Below, piece by piece: positions 37,472 through 48,558 of a stretch of 62,330 nucleotides of DNA. Every line of letters starts with the position of its first letter. Positions within the stretch are counted from its first letter, which is position 1. The DNA lies in contig NZ_JPMI01000255.1 of the NCBI RefSeq assembly GCF_000733295.1, positions 1 through 62,330 of the forward strand. The letters run 5' to 3'. Source of the DNA: Archangium violaceum Cb vi76. Lineage in GTDB: Bacteria > Myxococcota > Myxococcia > Myxococcales > Myxococcaceae. The notes under the pieces are model-generated. The model did no database searches. It saw only the letters and a program-made list of their open reading frames with translations, and was not told the origin of the DNA. The position numbers were made by a program, and so were the translations under genes.

Positions 37472-38526
37472 GAATTGGTCATGTACATGAATGAGGTGAG
37501 CGTGTGGGCATCGTATACTTTTCGCTCTAATTGCCCGTTGTGATATCGAAAGGCGCTGGTGCAAGCGAAGGCTTCTTTGGGAAGCGGATATCTTGCGTTG
37601 GGATTGTGGAAAAAGGTAACGCCTTGCCACCATGTCTCCTGAGGGGCTTGTGGATCATTTAATCCGTACTGATATTCATGAACATCATCGCCGCGGCCTC
37701 CTCCAGGCAGCATGCAGAAACCTTTTCGAATTGCAAGAACCGTTTTGGAGTATAGTCCCAGTTGCATTGCCATTCTGTAAAACCTGGGTATGGTGAATTG
37801 ATTGCAAAATGCAATCGCGCTTATGTTTTCTGTCCATTGTTGTGCGAAGAAATTAGACTGTATTGATTTCCCATTAGATTCATGGGTTTTGATGGGGACC
37901 TCGCGCACCAATAGGCCGTTATGTTCCGTCCAGTCGTTAAATCTATGTATCCCATAGAGATATCTGGCTAGGCATTCGTCAATGTAGAGAACGGAGCCTG
38001 GCTCATGAAATGGGCCTACAAGCAGTACAAAAGGGGTGCCCTTGCAGTGGGGTAGGTTCCAGTACCGCTTCTTGAGTTTCGTGAGTAACGCGCTGCCGAT
38101 GCGTATGGAGAATTCGTTGTTTGTTTTTTTGAGGATTTCCTCGAACGAAATCTCATCCATTTTGAAAATGGCGACATCGGTGTCCCGCCCCGAAATGGGA
38201 TTAGTCGTCACTGCCTCAACGCCTACTTGGTGGCCTTGATAGGAGATCAAAAAATCGGGGCGTTGCAGGCTCCTGTCTATGCTCAAACCTTGAGCCTCAA
38301 AATAGGCATGGCAGGCAAGTTCAAACAACCTGGAATGAAAGCCGTGTGACTGGAAGTCTTGCACGAAGTTGCCGTCCGGGTCTCCCATGCGCTGGAAAAG
38401 GTCGTTCATGAGGCGACGAGCGCCCCAGTGTGGTGGCGATTTCCTTAGGCGATCGAAGGCAATGTGAACTTTTGCGTCACCAACTATTTGATCAAAAAGA
38501 TCAATGCTCTTTTTTTTCATCTTCAT
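37465..38526 (-). CDS. Uncharacterised PD-(D/E)XK-like protein, paralogue B
   Basis: The 353-residue product is not a family I can name. It is homologous along most of its length to the preceding gene. Shared blocks are FELACHAYFEAQGL, RPDFL, VGVEAVTTN, PFVLLVGPF and FFHNPNARYPL. Glu69, Asp91 and Glu104 have exactly the spacing seen in the paralogue (22 and 13 residues), fitting a PD-(D/E)XK-like core with a displaced lysine. ATG 38526 lies inside the 3' end of the upstream gene (26-base overlap), so translation is probably coupled; a TTG at 38565 is less likely. AT-rich codon use indicates horizontal transfer. Confidence 0.75.
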   Translation of the reverse strand: MKMKKKSIDLFDQIVGDAKVHIAFDRLRKSPPHWGARRLMNDLFQRMGDPDGNFVQDFQSHGFHSRLFELACHAYFEAQGLSIDRSLQRPDFLISYQGHQVGVEAVTTNPISGRDTDVAIFKMDEISFEEILKKTNNEFSIRIGSALLTKLKKRYWNLPHCKGTPFVLLVGPFHEPGSVLYIDECLARYLYGIHRFNDWTEHNGLLVREVPIKTHESNGKSIQSNFFAQQWTENISAIAFCNQFTIPRFYRMAMQLGLYSKTVLAIRKGFCMLPGGGRGDDVHEYQYGLNDPQAPQETWWQGVTFFHNPNARYPLPKEAFACTSAFRYHNGQLERKVYDAHTLTSFMYMTNSQ

Positions 38527-39907
38527 GAAGAAGTTGGGCGTTGATTTCGGTGATGCAGGCGTCAAGGGCAGCTTGCTTCGTGGGGTAACTTTGCTCTGGG
38601 TGTCTCAACCCTGGATTCATTGAGGCGATCTCCGGACTTCCATTGGCGCGCATGAATTCTGGAACAGTCATCACTTTTTGCTGAACCGCCTGTGCAAGCC
38701 AATCCCCATCAGTTACGTCTTTGGCGATCAGAATCGTCCATCCTCGCCAATGTGCAAGGTGGTTGTCAGTAAAGAGGAATGTTTCGGCATCGGCAGGTTG
38801 TAGCTTCCCTTCCTCCCAATTTGGGCGTGTCGCGGTACGGTAGCTTCTGCTTGGCTTTTCTTGATGTGCACTCGGATTGCTTTTGTTTTTGGCAAAGAAT
38901 AGGCGGAGAGTTGATCGTTGGACTAGGAATCCGTCCGGATACCATGGCCGGTAAATTTCTTGCCTTGGATCATACGAATGAATCGCTATTTCCCTATTCA
39001 TGAACCCACGGATGTTGAGTGGATGTTTGGCATATGGATTTAAGAATATGTGTAGCCCATCGAGAAGCGTCTCGTGGTAATTAGATGCGAATGATTTTAT
39101 CTTTCTGTGAGAGGTGGATTCTGGATTTATTCGAAGAGCGCTGAAGAGCAAACTGTTGTCCTTTATTGATGATCGAGCTTGTACCTTTCCCCAGGTCGCA
39201 GTGTTGCTGAAGATAACAGCGCTAATTTCCTTCATCGCAGGCGAGGTGAAATTTGCCAGGGGGACTTCTGCGCCGAAATCTTTAAGCACCTTGCTCATGC
39301 GAGCTTCGCCTACAGGTGTAATCTGCTGGCCATTTTTGATGGTTAGCACTTGGTCGAAGCCGTAAAGCACTCGAGTGATGGCTTGGGTATTTTGGAGAAA
39401 GGATGCCGGTTGTTCAAAGGGAGCAATACACACAACAAACGGCTTTTCGCGGACATGGGCCTGCGAAGCATATGATTTCTTGTATTTGCTGAGCTTTATG
39501 CGGAGTGAGTTTGAGAGCCGGATAGTTGCAAGTCGAAGAAACTCGTCTAGATCTTCTGGTGGCGTTGCATCCCACTCCCACTCAGGTCTGAATCCGTCCG
39601 GCTGATTGGCTGTTACTGCCTCTGCCAAGAAGTCTCCGTCCGGGCTTTGCACGTAAAAATCTGGAGCGCGATGCGAAAAATCGAGTGTGAAGTCGAGTTC
39701 CCTGAATGCCGCGTTCAAGTATAGTTCCCAGAAACAGGAATTGAACGTCTTCTGGAATTCGGTAATAAACTTTCCATCACGATCGATAAAGCCTTTGCTC
39801 CACTGAGCAAGTACAGCTCTTTCTGGGGTGCATGTGGGCTCCAGAAGTGTACGGAAATGCTTATGCTGGTTTTCGTCTGGGACTATGGGGTTGAATAGGT
39901 CGAGCAC
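38501..39907 (-). CDS. Uncharacterised PD-(D/E)XK-like protein, paralogue A
   Basis: The 468-residue product is the larger paralogue. Residues 1-340 align with paralogue B: WELYLNAAFRELDF, APDFY, LAEAVTAN, PFVVCIAPF and IFLNPYAKHPL. Candidate catalytic residues are Glu61, Asp83 and Glu96. Residues about 345-468 form an extra C-terminal domain absent from B, with no recognised motif. GTG 39907 has a GAGGAAG ribosome-binding site. It is AT-richer than flanking genes. An A8 tract near its 3' end, inside the overlap with gene B, could permit slippage. Function is unknown; island context suggests nucleic-acid restriction. Confidence 0.75.
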   Translation of the reverse strand: MLDLFNPIVPDENQHKHFRTLLEPTCTPERAVLAQWSKGFIDRDGKFITEFQKTFNSCFWELYLNAAFRELDFTLDFSHRAPDFYVQSPDGDFLAEAVTANQPDGFRPEWEWDATPPEDLDEFLRLATIRLSNSLRIKLSKYKKSYASQAHVREKPFVVCIAPFEQPASFLQNTQAITRVLYGFDQVLTIKNGQQITPVGEARMSKVLKDFGAEVPLANFTSPAMKEISAVIFSNTATWGKVQARSSIKDNSLLFSALRINPESTSHRKIKSFASNYHETLLDGLHIFLNPYAKHPLNIRGFMNREIAIHSYDPRQEIYRPWYPDGFLVQRSTLRLFFAKNKSNPSAHQEKPSRSYRTATRPNWEEGKLQPADAETFLFTDNHLAHWRGWTILIAKDVTDGDWLAQAVQQKVMTVPEFMRANGSPEIASMNPGLRHPEQSYPTKQAALDACITEINAQLLHEDEKKEH

Positions 39908-40150
39908 GACTTCCTCAAGTTATTGATGTGGGTTGAGTGTTGAGTGAGGAGTATGTGTGGGATGTTTTGCCAGCCTGGATGATAACCAAGATTGGTTTGG
40001 GGTATTGGCGATTAGTGCTTCGGCGTAGCGAAAAATGTTCAACCCAATTTGGAATCGTTGTGGGACCTTGCTTTGGTCTTGAACGATCACCGGTTTGACT
40101 CTTCTGAGGATACGATCGGTTGAAAGCCTGACGAATGCCTACGTCGGCTG
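39908..40150. other. Intergenic region upstream of paralogue A
   Basis: No gene is supported here. The sequence is AT-richer and should contain the promoter of the minus-strand island genes, although no good hexamer pair was found. The return to GC-rich sequence occurs near 40150 at the speA terminator. Confidence 0.5.
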
Positions 40151-40190
40151 AAAAACAAGCCCCGCGGCACCTGGGGTGCTCGCGGGGCTT
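40151..40190 (-). terminator. Intrinsic terminator of speA
   Basis: AAGCCCCGCG (40157-40166) pairs with CGCGGGGCTT (40181-40190), a perfect 10-bp stem. On the minus strand it is followed by GTTTTTC, a classical rho-independent terminator 30 bases beyond the speA stop. Confidence 0.85.
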
Positions 40191-40220
40191 CATGACATCC
40201 CTGGCGCTACCGTGGGGCGA

Positions 40221-42236
<2,016 letters not shown>

Positions 42237-42459
42237 CGGCGTTCCTGATCTCCCGGTCTAGGGGTGGGACGGTGTCCAACAATGGACAGCGCGGGAAGTA
42301 TCGGGAAACTCCCCCGCGTTCAACTCCTGGTTGAGGGGCGGCCGGCCAGGCGTGGGTAGGGGCCCCCTTCCCACCCCCATGAGTGGGCTGTCTTCCAGCG
42401 GATTCCTACCCTTCCCCGGAGGAGGTCCGGGAGCCCGCATGGAGCCAAGGGGAGGGTAC

Positions 42460-43533
42460 ATGGAGTCGTCCGCACGCAGGGACTCGCCGTTGATGACCCC
42501 AAGGGAAATCTACGAGCGTTTGGACAGGTTCGTCATCGGCCAGGAGGCAGCCAAGCGGGCCGTGGCCATCGCCGCCCACAATCATCTCAAGCGCATCCAG
42601 GCGCGCCGGCTGCGGCGCACCTCGCTGCTCAAGAAGAGCAACATCCTGCTCATCGGGCCCACCGGGAGCGGCAAGACGCATATCGCCCGCAACCTGGCGG
42701 AGATCCTCTCCGTCCCGTTCACCACCGTGGACGCCACCGAGTACACGGAGGCCGGCTACTACGGAAAGGACGTGGAGGTGATGGTGGCGGACCTGCTCTT
42801 CAAGGCCAACCACTCCGTGGAGGACACGCAGCGGGGCATCATCTTCATCGACGAGGTGGACAAGATCGCCCGGCGCTCGCAGGGCGCGCGCAACGGGGCG
42901 GGCAGCCGCGACATCGGCGGCGAGGGGGTGCAACAGGCCCTGCTCAAGCTGTTGGAGGGCCGCGAGGTCTTCGTCCCCATGAATGTCACGCAGACGTTCA
43001 ATCGCGGTGACTTCGTGCCCATCGACACCCGGGACATCCTGTTCATCTGCGCGGGGACCTTCTCGGATCTGCACGAGTACGGCGGCAACGTGGACACCCG
43101 GCCCCTGGGCTTCGGCGCCCAGGACGTCCAGAAGGTGCGCCGGCGCGTCACCACCAAGCAGTTGGTGGACTTCGGCATGCTCGCCGAGTTCCTCGGCCGC
43201 CTGCCGGTGGTGGTGCAGTTGGAGCTGCTCGGCGAGCCGGAGCTGCTGCGCGTGCTCACCGAGCCCCCGGACTCCATCGTCCGCGAGTACCGCGAGCTGC
43301 TGGGGCTGGACGGCATCGAGCTGGACATCACCGACGGCGCCCTTCGCGAAGTGGTGCGCTTCTCCATCGAGAAGGGCCTGGGGGCGCGTGGTCTGCGCTC
43401 CATCCTCGAGCACGTGATGTCGGACGTGATGTTCGAGGCCCCCGAGCACCGCCACCGCCAGGTCACCGTGGACCAGGGCTTCGTCCGGCTCCGCCTGGCT
43501 GGACTGGAGGCGAGCGCCGGGCTGGGCGCCTGA
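42460..43533 (+). CDS. ClpX-like AAA+ ATPase lacking the zinc-binding domain
   Basis: The 357-residue protein has the ClpX ATPase core: LIGPTGSGKTHIARNLA (Walker A), IIFIDEVDK (Walker B), sensor and arginine-finger regions, and the GARGLRSILE C-terminal helical motif. ClpX normally has about 420 residues; the N-terminal zinc finger is missing. The pore loop is GYYG in place of GYVG, and the ClpP-docking IGF loop reads LGFGAQ, so ClpP binding remains possible. ATG 42460 is chosen for the GGGGAGGG site; ATG 42439 is an alternative. It is divergent from speA, converging on cvpA with 12 bases between. A second, specialised unfoldase is inferred. Confidence 0.88.
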   Translation: MESSARRDSPLMTPREIYERLDRFVIGQEAAKRAVAIAAHNHLKRIQARRLRRTSLLKKSNILLIGPTGSGKTHIARNLAEILSVPFTTVDATEYTEAGYYGKDVEVMVADLLFKANHSVEDTQRGIIFIDEVDKIARRSQGARNGAGSRDIGGEGVQQALLKLLEGREVFVPMNVTQTFNRGDFVPIDTRDILFICAGTFSDLHEYGGNVDTRPLGFGAQDVQKVRRRVTTKQLVDFGMLAEFLGRLPVVVQLELLGEPELLRVLTEPPDSIVREYRELLGLDGIELDITDGALREVVRFSIEKGLGARGLRSILEHVMSDVMFEAPEHRHRQVTVDQGFVRLRLAGLEASAGLGA

Positions 43534-43545
43534 GTCCTCGCCTGG

Positions 43546-44301
43546 CTATTCGCCGCGCTCGGAGGCCCGGGCGGCGGCCCCCAGCCGGGCCACGAACTGG
43601 GGGTCCTGCAGGAGCTGGAGGACGAGGTTGCTGCGCAGCGCCGCCTGCGTGTCGCCCTTCTCCAGCGCCTCGCGCAGTTTCTTGTCGGAGAGGGCCCGCT
43701 GGAAACGCGGGTCCTGCTTCAACGACTTGAAGGCCGGATTGTCCGCCATCCGCCGGGCGCTCTCCGGATTGCCGGCCACCCTGGCCACCGCGACCATGTC
43801 CTTCACGGCGGCGAACTGCGTCATCTCGAAGAGGTTGTGGCGGCGCGCCAACCCGAAGGACACCGAGTCCTTGGGTGACACGCCCATGCGCTTGCCCGCG
43901 ACGATGATGTACTGCTCGGCGAAGACGAGCGCGCTGAGCACCACGTAGCTGATGAGCGCCACCTTGGCCCCGCCGAGCACGAAGCCGATGGCGCCATCCA
44001 GGCTCCGCTTGTCCGGATCCGGCCCGCCGAAGAGCCGCTGCAGGAAGTAGGTGAGGGCGTAGCGGATGGCCACCAGTACGGTGATGAACACCAGCATCGT
44101 GCCGGCGACCGTTCCGATGAGCAGCGGCGCGCCACCCAGGGCCGCCGCCATCTTCGGCCCCACGTAGGTGCCCAGCTTGCGCGACACGTACCAGGCCACC
44201 GCCAGGGCCACCAGGTTGGCGATCTGCTTCGCCCCTCCGGAGATGGCACCCGCCACCGCGAAGAGCAGTACCAGGCCCAGGATGATCAGATCGATCGTCA
44301 C
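43546..44301 (-). CDS. cvpA: CvpA family membrane protein
   Basis: The 251-residue protein has four membrane helices in the first 150 residues and the pattern of CvpA/colicin V production proteins (LDLIILGLVLLF-type first helix, GGAKQIANLVALAVAWYVS). A C-terminal soluble helical tail of about 100 residues extends beyond the usual domain. GTG 44301 has GGGGAG four bases upstream. It follows the J-domain gene by 18 bases and probably belongs to the dnaK transcript. CvpA proteins are linked to envelope integrity; the exact role is unknown. Confidence 0.85.
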   Translation of the reverse strand: MTIDLIILGLVLLFAVAGAISGGAKQIANLVALAVAWYVSRKLGTYVGPKMAAALGGAPLLIGTVAGTMLVFITVLVAIRYALTYFLQRLFGGPDPDKRSLDGAIGFVLGGAKVALISYVVLSALVFAEQYIIVAGKRMGVSPKDSVSFGLARRHNLFEMTQFAAVKDMVAVARVAGNPESARRMADNPAFKSLKQDPRFQRALSDKKLREALEKGDTQAALRSNLVLQLLQDPQFVARLGAAARASERGE

Positions 44302-44319
44302 GCGCTCCCCCGTCTCGCG

Positions 44320-45870
44320 TCAGCGAATCTTGAAGGCGTCGCCCTGCTTGCGTGACTCTTCCAGTAGCACCTTCTGCACCTCGGCGAGCTTTTCCTTGTA
44401 GCGGGTGTTGGCTGGCTCATAGGTGAGCGCCATCTTCAGGTTGCGCTCGGCCGAGGCCCAGCGGCCCGCGTCGGCGTCCGCCGCGCCCGTCTGGTAGAAC
44501 TGCCGCCCCTTGGGGTGCACGCCGATCTGCTCCTCCACCTGGCGCTTGGACGCGGCGCGCGTCTCGGCCTCGGAGGACTCGGTGAAGCGCAGCTTCTGGG
44601 CCCGCTCCGGCCCCGAGATGTTCGCCGTGTACTGCCGGCGCTTCGCGTCGTCCCGGAGCACGTAATAGGCCTCGGTGACGCGCTTGTAGAGGTCGTGCAC
44701 CTGGTCCTTCAGCTCCTTGTTGTCCAGGTGGAAGAAGCGGTCCGGGTGGTAGGTGCGGCTCTCGCGGTAGAAGGCCTTCTTGATGTCCGCGGGGGCGGCC
44801 GAGCGCTCCACCATGAGGATCTCGAAGTAGTCCATCTGGTCGAGCCGGGCGCAGCGCTCCGAGAGCTCGGTCATCTGGCTCGGATCGAGCTCCATGGTCT
44901 TCCCGGCCGCGGCGGGCGGCGGGGGAGGGGGCTGGGCCGCGGCGGCGGGAGGAGCCGGCGGGACGACGGGCGCCACGGGAGGAATGAGCGGCGCGATGGA
45001 CGGCGCCACGGGCGGAGGCGGCGGCTGGAGCGCGGCGGGAGGCGGGGGCGGTGGACGCGCCGGGCCGGCTCCGGGCGGAGGCCGCGCGGGCAAGGTGCCC
45101 GCGGGCGCCACGGCTGGCAGCGAGGTGGTGGGCCGCACGGCGGGACGTGGCCCCGAGCCGGGAGTGGTGCTCACGGGAGGAGGAGGCACGGCGCCCGGCG
45201 CCAGCGTGGGCGGCTGCGCGCGGGTCTGCGAGGCCGTGGCGGGCGGAGGCGGGGGAGCGCTGGCGGCCACCGGAGGCGCCGGGGGCGTACCGGGAGGGGG
45301 CGGCGGACGGACGGACGCCACACTCGGAATGCCCGAGGCGGAGGGGCGCGTCACCTGGGGCATCCCGGGAGGACGCGGCGGCGTGACGGGAGGGACACCC
45401 GGGGCCGCGGGCGCACCGGGAGGCACGGCCGGGCGGGTTCCGGATGCGGCGGCGGGCGTTCCCGGTGACGACGGAGGCCGTGCTGCCCCCGGAGCGGCGG
45501 GCACCGCGGGAGCTCCCGGAGACGAGGGAGGACGGACCGCCGCGGGCGTGCCGGGCGTCGCGGGTGCACCGGGAGCGGCCGGACGGGCACCGGAGGACAC
45601 CGCGGGGACCGTCGCCGTCGGACGCGCGCCGGAAGGAACCGCGGGGACCGTCGCGGTCGGACGCGCGGGAGGCTGGGCGGGCGCGCCGGTCACGGAAGGC
45701 CGGGCGGGGGCCGCGGCGGGCGTGGCACCCGGCGGCGGCGGTGGACGGGCGGGGGACATGGCCGGCGCGGTGGCTGCCGCCGGACCCGTCCTCGAGCCCG
45801 GCGCCGCGGGCTGGGTCTCTGCCGGAGGGGCGGGGGGCTTTCCGGCGCCGTTCTGGGGAGGCTGGGACAT
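44320..45870 (-). CDS. J-domain co-chaperone with long Pro/Ala-rich N-terminus
   Basis: Residues 1 to about 325 of this 516-residue protein are low-complexity, dominated by Pro, Ala, Gly and Thr with repeating units such as GTPAAP. Then comes a J-domain (about 345-415) containing YHPDRFF with the essential HPD tripeptide, followed by a helical TPR-like C-terminus (about 440-516). There is no Gly/Phe or zinc-finger region, so it is a class C J-protein that would stimulate the adjacent DnaK. The start ATG 45870 lies nine bases after the dnaK stop, so the two are one operon. Confidence 0.9.
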   Translation of the reverse strand: MSQPPQNGAGKPPAPPAETQPAAPGSRTGPAAATAPAMSPARPPPPPGATPAAAPARPSVTGAPAQPPARPTATVPAVPSGARPTATVPAVSSGARPAAPGAPATPGTPAAVRPPSSPGAPAVPAAPGAARPPSSPGTPAAASGTRPAVPPGAPAAPGVPPVTPPRPPGMPQVTRPSASGIPSVASVRPPPPPGTPPAPPVAASAPPPPPATASQTRAQPPTLAPGAVPPPPVSTTPGSGPRPAVRPTTSLPAVAPAGTLPARPPPGAGPARPPPPPPAALQPPPPPVAPSIAPLIPPVAPVVPPAPPAAAAQPPPPPPAAAGKTMELDPSQMTELSERCARLDQMDYFEILMVERSAAPADIKKAFYRESRTYHPDRFFHLDNKELKDQVHDLYKRVTEAYYVLRDDAKRRQYTANISGPERAQKLRFTESSEAETRAASKRQVEEQIGVHPKGRQFYQTGAADADAGRWASAERNLKMALTYEPANTRYKEKLAEVQKVLLEESRKQGDAFKIR

Positions 45871-45879
45871 CGCGCTCGT

Positions 45880-47496
45880 CTATCTCCCTCGACTGGTGGC
45901 CACGGCGGGCAGATCCGCCCCATGCCCCGCGAGTTGAATCTTCTTGTTGGCCTGGATGGACGCCTGGATGTCCGCCTCGGACATGCCCGAGGACATGGTC
46001 AGCGTGGTGGACGTCTTCTGCCCCGTCTCCTGGTCCGTCGCCGACACGTTCACCAGTCCGTCGGTGTTGATCTCGAACGTCACGTCGATCTTCACCTCGC
46101 CCCGGTAGCCGATGCGGAAGCCCGAGAACTCGAACTCGCCCAGCATCTCGCACTCGTCGGCGCGGTTGGACTCGCCCTGGTAGACGCGGATCTTCACCTT
46201 CTCCTGGCCATCGCGGCTGGTGGTGAACGTCTTCGAGCGGTCGATGGGCACCGGGGTGTTCTTGTCGATGACCTTCTCCGTGTAGCCGCCCACCGTGCCA
46301 ATGCGCAGCGACAGGGGCGTCACGTCCACCAGGAAGGTCTCGGTGGCCGCGTCCAGCAGCGCGTTGGACTGCAGCGCCGCGCCCATGGCCACCACCTGAT
46401 CCGGATTGATGCCCTCCTTGGGCTCCTTCTGGAAGTAGTGGCGCACCGAGTTGCGGATGATGGGCAGGCGCGTGGGGCCTCCCACCAGGATGACCGCGTC
46501 GATGTCCGCCGCCGTCATGCGCGCGGACTGCAGGGCCTCGTCGCACACCTTGAAGGTGCGCTGCACCAGGTCCATCACCATCCGGTTGAACTGGTCCTGC
46601 GTGAGCCGGCCCGTCAGGTCCAACACGTTGCCGTTGGCGTCCTGGCAGATGCCCTGGCAGTTCACCTCGGCCAGGCCCGTGCTGCCCACGTCGATCTTCG
46701 CCCGCTCGGCCGCGTCCTTGAGCATCTGCAGGCAGTACTTGTTCTGCCGCAGATCCAACCGCGTGCGCTTCATGAAGTCGTCGGCCAGCCACGTCATGAT
46801 GCGATCGTCGAAGTCGTCACCGCCCAGGTACGTGTCACCGGCGGTGGAGAGCACCTCGAAGACGTCCTTGCCGATCTCCAGGATGGAGACGTCGAAGGTG
46901 CCGCCGCCCAGGTCGTACACCACCACGCGCTGGCTCACCTCGCGGCCGAAACCGTAGGCGAGCGCCGCCGCGGTGGGCTCGTTGAGGATGCGCAGCACCT
47001 CCAGCCCGGCGATGCGGCCCGCGTCCTTGGTGGCCTGGCGCTGGTTGTCGTTGAAGTAGGCCGGCACGGTGATGGCCGCCTTCGTTATCTCGCGGCCCAG
47101 GTACCCCTCCGCGATCGCCTTCATCTCCTTGAGCACCAGCGCGGAGATCTCCGGCAACGAGTAGTCGCGCCCCCGCACCGCGATGCGCACCGAGTTGTTG
47201 TCGCCCTCGACGATCTGGTACGGCATCACCGCCTGGGCCTTCTTCACCTCGTCGGAGAAGTAGTAGCGCCCGATGAGCCGCTTGGCCGAGTACACCGTAC
47301 ACTCGGGGTTGGTGATGATGTTGCGCTTGGCCGCGTTGCCCACCAGCACCGAGCCGTCCTCGAGAAAGGACACGCACGAGGCGTGGGTCGTCTCTCCCCA
47401 CTCGTTGGGGATGACGAACGGCTGACCGTCCTGCACCACGGAAACGCACGAGGTGGAGGTGCCCAGGTCGATGCCGATCGCGATGTCGTCCGACAT
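45880..47496 (-). CDS. Hsp70/DnaK-type chaperone lacking the C-terminal lid
   Basis: The 538-residue protein is an Hsp70 with complete nucleotide-binding domain ([40 protein letters not shown]) and the beta substrate-binding domain ending near residue 510. Typical DnaK has about 640 residues, so the helical lid is essentially absent. It heads an operon with a J-domain gene and cvpA. Myxobacteria carry several specialised DnaK paralogues, some needed for motility and development (e.g. M. xanthus SglK); membership in such a lineage is possible but unproven. A strong promoter lies at 47557-47586. Confidence 0.93.
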   Translation of the reverse strand: MSDDIAIGIDLGTSTSCVSVVQDGQPFVIPNEWGETTHASCVSFLEDGSVLVGNAAKRNIITNPECTVYSAKRLIGRYYFSDEVKKAQAVMPYQIVEGDNNSVRIAVRGRDYSLPEISALVLKEMKAIAEGYLGREITKAAITVPAYFNDNQRQATKDAGRIAGLEVLRILNEPTAAALAYGFGREVSQRVVVYDLGGGTFDVSILEIGKDVFEVLSTAGDTYLGGDDFDDRIMTWLADDFMKRTRLDLRQNKYCLQMLKDAAERAKIDVGSTGLAEVNCQGICQDANGNVLDLTGRLTQDQFNRMVMDLVQRTFKVCDEALQSARMTAADIDAVILVGGPTRLPIIRNSVRHYFQKEPKEGINPDQVVAMGAALQSNALLDAATETFLVDVTPLSLRIGTVGGYTEKVIDKNTPVPIDRSKTFTTSRDGQEKVKIRVYQGESNRADECEMLGEFEFSGFRIGYRGEVKIDVTFEINTDGLVNVSATDQETGQKTSTTLTMSSGMSEADIQASIQANKKIQLAGHGADLPAVATSRGR

Positions 47497-47556
47497 TCCG
47501 TCTCCGGTGTAGCCATGGAGGGCCGTTGAATCCCCAACCCTCGGGAAAGCGCCGGG

Positions 47557-47586
47557 ATGTTAGACACCTCGCACTCGGGCTGTCAA
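47557..47586 (-). promoter_or_regulatory. Promoter of the dnaK-dnaJ-like-cvpA operon
   Basis: On the minus strand a perfect TTGACA (47581-47586), an 18-base spacer and TAACAT (47557-47562) form a good housekeeping promoter, giving a leader of about 55 bases. No CIRCE repeat is seen. Confidence 0.6.
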
Positions 47587-47709
47587 ACGTTCCGTATGGG
47601 TAAACCCCAGTCCTTTCAAGGGGTTGGCTGGGTTGGCGGCGAGGGGGAGCCCGGGTTGAGGGCCCTGGAGGGCGTCATTATCTATAGAGGCAGCAAGGGG
47701 GTTTTCCGC

Positions 47710-48550
47710 ATGTCCGTCGCGCTGGCCGTCCTGACGTCCGACCCGAACCTGGTGCGGTGCGAGCTGCATCGGCTGGAGGGGCAGGTGGCTCTCCAGGGGG
47801 AGGAGGGGCGGTCCACCGCGGTGGGTATCGGCGCCTACGCGCAGGATGACGTCCTGCTCCGCCGCTTTCCCCGGGACGCGGACCTGACCCTGGAATCGCT
47901 CGCTCCGCCGCACGAGACGGAGGCGCTCCTGTTCCACGGGCGGCGGCTGCCGGTGGGACTGTCGCCGGAGGAGAACACCCAGCCGTTCCGCTCGCGGCGC
48001 TGGCTGTTCGCGCACCAGGGCCGTCTCGAGGACTTCGCCGGCCTCCGGGCCGGGCTGCTGGACGAGGTGCCGGACTTCCTCAAGCGGCAGATCCGCGGGG
48101 AGACGGACAGCGAGGTGGCCTTCGCGCACTTCCTCAAGCGGCTGTGGGAGACGGGGCACGGGGATGACCCGCGGCTCCCGGCGGAGGTGGCCGGCCGGCT
48201 GCTGGCGGACACGGGCCATGAGCCTGTCGCGGGCCTCGGCCCGGACGGGGGCCGCGCGCACGTCCACGGTGAACCTGCTCGCCACCAACGGCTACGTCCT
48301 GGTGGCCACGCGCCTGGGCGGCCAGCCGCTCTACTACACGCGCCTGGAGGGCACGGATTCTTGCGAGGTGTGCGGCCTCACGCCCGGCATGCCCGACACG
48401 CACCCGGGAGTGATGGCGCACCGGCGCCGGCGCTCGGTGGTGGTGGCCTCGCACCTCAAGCGCCCGGTGGGCTGGGTGGAACTGGCCGAGGGCACCACGC
48501 TGACGGTGGAGGCGGACCTCCAGGTGCGCCACCTGCCGTCCACCCCCTGA
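47710..48550 (+). pseudogene. Class II glutamine amidotransferase-like gene, frameshifted
   Basis: The N-terminal part (47710 to about 48213) and C-terminal part (about 48213 to 48550) together encode one class II amidotransferase-like (YafJ/EgtC type) protein, but in different frames. Deleting one G of the GGG near 48212 restores a continuous frame from LLADT into AMSLSRAS and STVNLLATNGY. It is either a true frameshift or a sequencing error. The catalytic N-terminal Cys expected directly after Met is absent (MSVALAVLT), so even a repaired product may lack amidase activity. A weak promoter (TTGAGG with TTATCT) lies near 47656-47683. It is divergent from dnaK. Confidence 0.65.
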
Positions 48551-48558
48551 CGCCCGGG

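Noticed and set aside
44515..45937. Gly-rich plus-strand frames opposite the J-domain gene
   Set aside because: They are the complement of the Pro/Ala-rich low-complexity leader, and no start context or homology supports them.
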